NCBI GenBank assembly: GCA_005406025.1
Contig: BGZK01000764.1
Location: forward strand, 124,001 to 188,000
From: Eumeta japonica
Taxonomy: Eukaryota; Arthropoda; Insecta; Lepidoptera; Psychidae
Direction: 5' to 3'
Length of the DNA stretch: 64,000 nucleotides
The position numbers and the translations under genes were made by a program. Every line of letters begins with the position of its first letter. Within the stretch, counting starts at the first letter, position 1. The notes below the pieces were generated by a model, which saw only the letters and a list, made by a program, of their open reading frames with translations, did no database searches and was not told the DNA's origin. This document shows positions 62,463 to 64,000 of this stretch, piece by piece.

Positions 62463-64000
62463 TATAACATCTACATAATTAGTATAAAATTCCATGAATG
62501 ACGCTAAATAAAACAACATTTAGAATTAATTTTATCTTGTTTTTCATAGGAAGACACCCATGTTTCTTAAAATTTCATAATAAAATTTATCATTGTAATC
62601 GTTAGAATCATTTCTGAGATAGTCATGTATAAATTGATATACAAGATTGTTTACTTAATGAGATAATATAGGCCAGTTCGAACTTTTACTTTTATAATAG
62701 AAAATGGAAAAGCAATTCTGATCTTGAATATTTTGTAGTGAGATAATTATTTCAGGTTCTCAATTGCAACCTTCGGACTCACAGTTTTGCTAGGCCGTTA
62801 ATTAGGTCGGTCATTCTCCAAGAGTTTTAAGTTTTTTGAATTTTTCTCTAACTCAATGGAAAGATGAGGATGTTGGCAAGTAGCAGTAATGTAAGTTGCT
62901 ACACTATGTTAATAAGAAAGTAGTGAACCGCTTATGATAAAAATATGATTATGTCTAAATTTCGGTAAACATAATGCAATATTTTTAAACTAAGTCAGCT
63001 GACATGTTTTTGAATAATAATGCAAAGCATACATGGATGACACTTACAAACATGGTTTTTCTTATTTTCTGAACAACAATATGTTTCATCTTATTAAAAA
63101 TAAGAGGGACCATTTTGAGATCTATCTTCAACAAACATAATTTAAACATCTAATTCAGTTAAGCGGTTTCCATGAAATATGTGAACATACACAAAAAATA
63201 ATATGCTTCTCATAAAAATTCTCCACTTTTTTTTTAATAATATCAAACATAGATCCTAACACTTCTGAAAATAGAATTTAGTTAAAATATTTATTAATGC
63301 CTTGTCTGCATGGACATGTCACATTGACATTTTTTTGCTTAATGTCATGATGAACATAAGCGTATTGCAATTTCATTACAATTAGTTAGCAATCTTATCA
63401 AAGAACATACTTTTACTATAAGCCATTGAGGAGTTCATTGATCACCGTCAATTTTTACTACCACATTTCCTTTACCATAACAGCATTAGTATATGTCAAA
63501 TATCTCGATACCCTAAGAAATTTGTCTGAGTATCAATTATATGTTCATAAGAATTGGAATTTGCATTATTTTTCAAGGATTTCATCATATAAACTTAACC
63601 ATATTTATATGAAGACTACCCTCGAAATGTTTTTCCTTTCCATCATAGACAGTATCAACAAAATAGTCATGAGAGATACATGAGTCTGAAGGAAGTTAGC
63701 GGTGGGGAATGCAGCAGCAACACCACCGAAAAAGTGGATGATCCGTTCCTTAATAAATAAAAAAATTTACTAGTTTTTATGGTTGTTTATTATTCTTATT
63801 ATAAGGAGAAAATAATACTTTTCAACAGAAAAAATCGCATTGCTGTTCATTTATTTATAACTATAGACAATGCAATGACAACAACCAGTACCTTTGTTTT
63901 ACACCCAAACACTCAACAAATGAATAAATAAAAATAAAAGAAAATCTTAAGAACAATGTATTAAAATCAATATTAAAATTTAAAAATGGATATTACTGTA
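62463..64000. other. AT-rich DNA; one short gene-like end at 63.7 kb
   Basis: Mostly AT-rich without recognisable genes. At 63680-63760 a plus-strand frame reads MSLKEVSGGECSSNTTEKVD then DPFLNK and a stop that overlaps AATAAATAA. Its composition is less AT-driven than its surroundings, so it could be a last exon of an unseen gene, but there is no confirming acceptor or family match. An 85-codon frame just before it (63426-63683) is unrecognised. Confidence 0.3.

Noticed and set aside
1..64000. CRISPR arrays, operons, bacterial promoters
   Set aside because: The window is eukaryotic; the regular repeats present are microsatellites and a degenerate 45-bp array without spacers.
1..64000. tRNA genes
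   Set aside because: No cloverleaf with matching A and B boxes was recognised by eye; a tRNAscan run would be decisive.

Overview
The window reads as insect nuclear DNA, most likely from a moth or butterfly. It is strongly AT-rich, its genes are split by GT-AG introns, and it is full of decayed transposons of types common in Lepidoptera: Helitrons whose ends start TCTATAC and finish in a hairpin plus CTAG, mariner elements, and non-LTR retrotransposon remnants. There are no bacterial features. Species and family assignments rest on reading translated pieces by eye; no database was searched.

Three host genes can be supported. (1) 3514-12565, plus strand: the last six exons of a Sec14-like gene (retm / SEC14L1 type), covering the end of the CRAL-TRIO domain and the GOLD domain. 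Its 5' part lies left of the window and its introns are packed with transposon remnants. (2) 37723-38433, plus strand: an intact single-exon gene for the RNA exosome cap subunit Rrp40 (EXOSC3). (3) 48834-54509, minus strand: a KSR-type kinase gene (kinase suppressor of Ras) in six coding exons, preceded by a CpG-rich promoter-like block with an untranslated first exon. As read, it encodes little more than the kinase domain.

Between the genes: 1-3.5 kb has a CpG-rich block and a broken mariner. 12.6-30.6 kb is a long AT-rich gene desert with several terminal-inverted-repeat elements and a 5S rRNA-like copy at 23.7 kb. 30.7-32.4 kb has a CpG-rich promoter-like block and a Jockey-type reverse transcriptase remnant. 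33-36.6 kb has a non-autonomous Helitron, a MITE and a long hairpin. 42.4-45.4 kb is a Helitron with both ends recognisable but with the Rep nuclease and front half of the helicase deleted. 56.6-58.1 kb is a mariner split by another inverted-repeat element. 59.7-60.3 kb is a tandem array with a fold-back insertion. 61.2-62.5 kb is a second copy of the mariner family seen at 1.5-2.5 kb.

The three genes have no evident joint function (lipid-transfer/GOLD protein, RNA decay, Ras-MAPK signalling). The best leads are the MITE sitting against a retm exon, where its inverted repeat offers a second in-frame splice acceptor; the kinase-only KSR gene model with a GC-AG intron; and the nested and fold-back elements. 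I found no evidence of a wholly new defence or enzymatic system.
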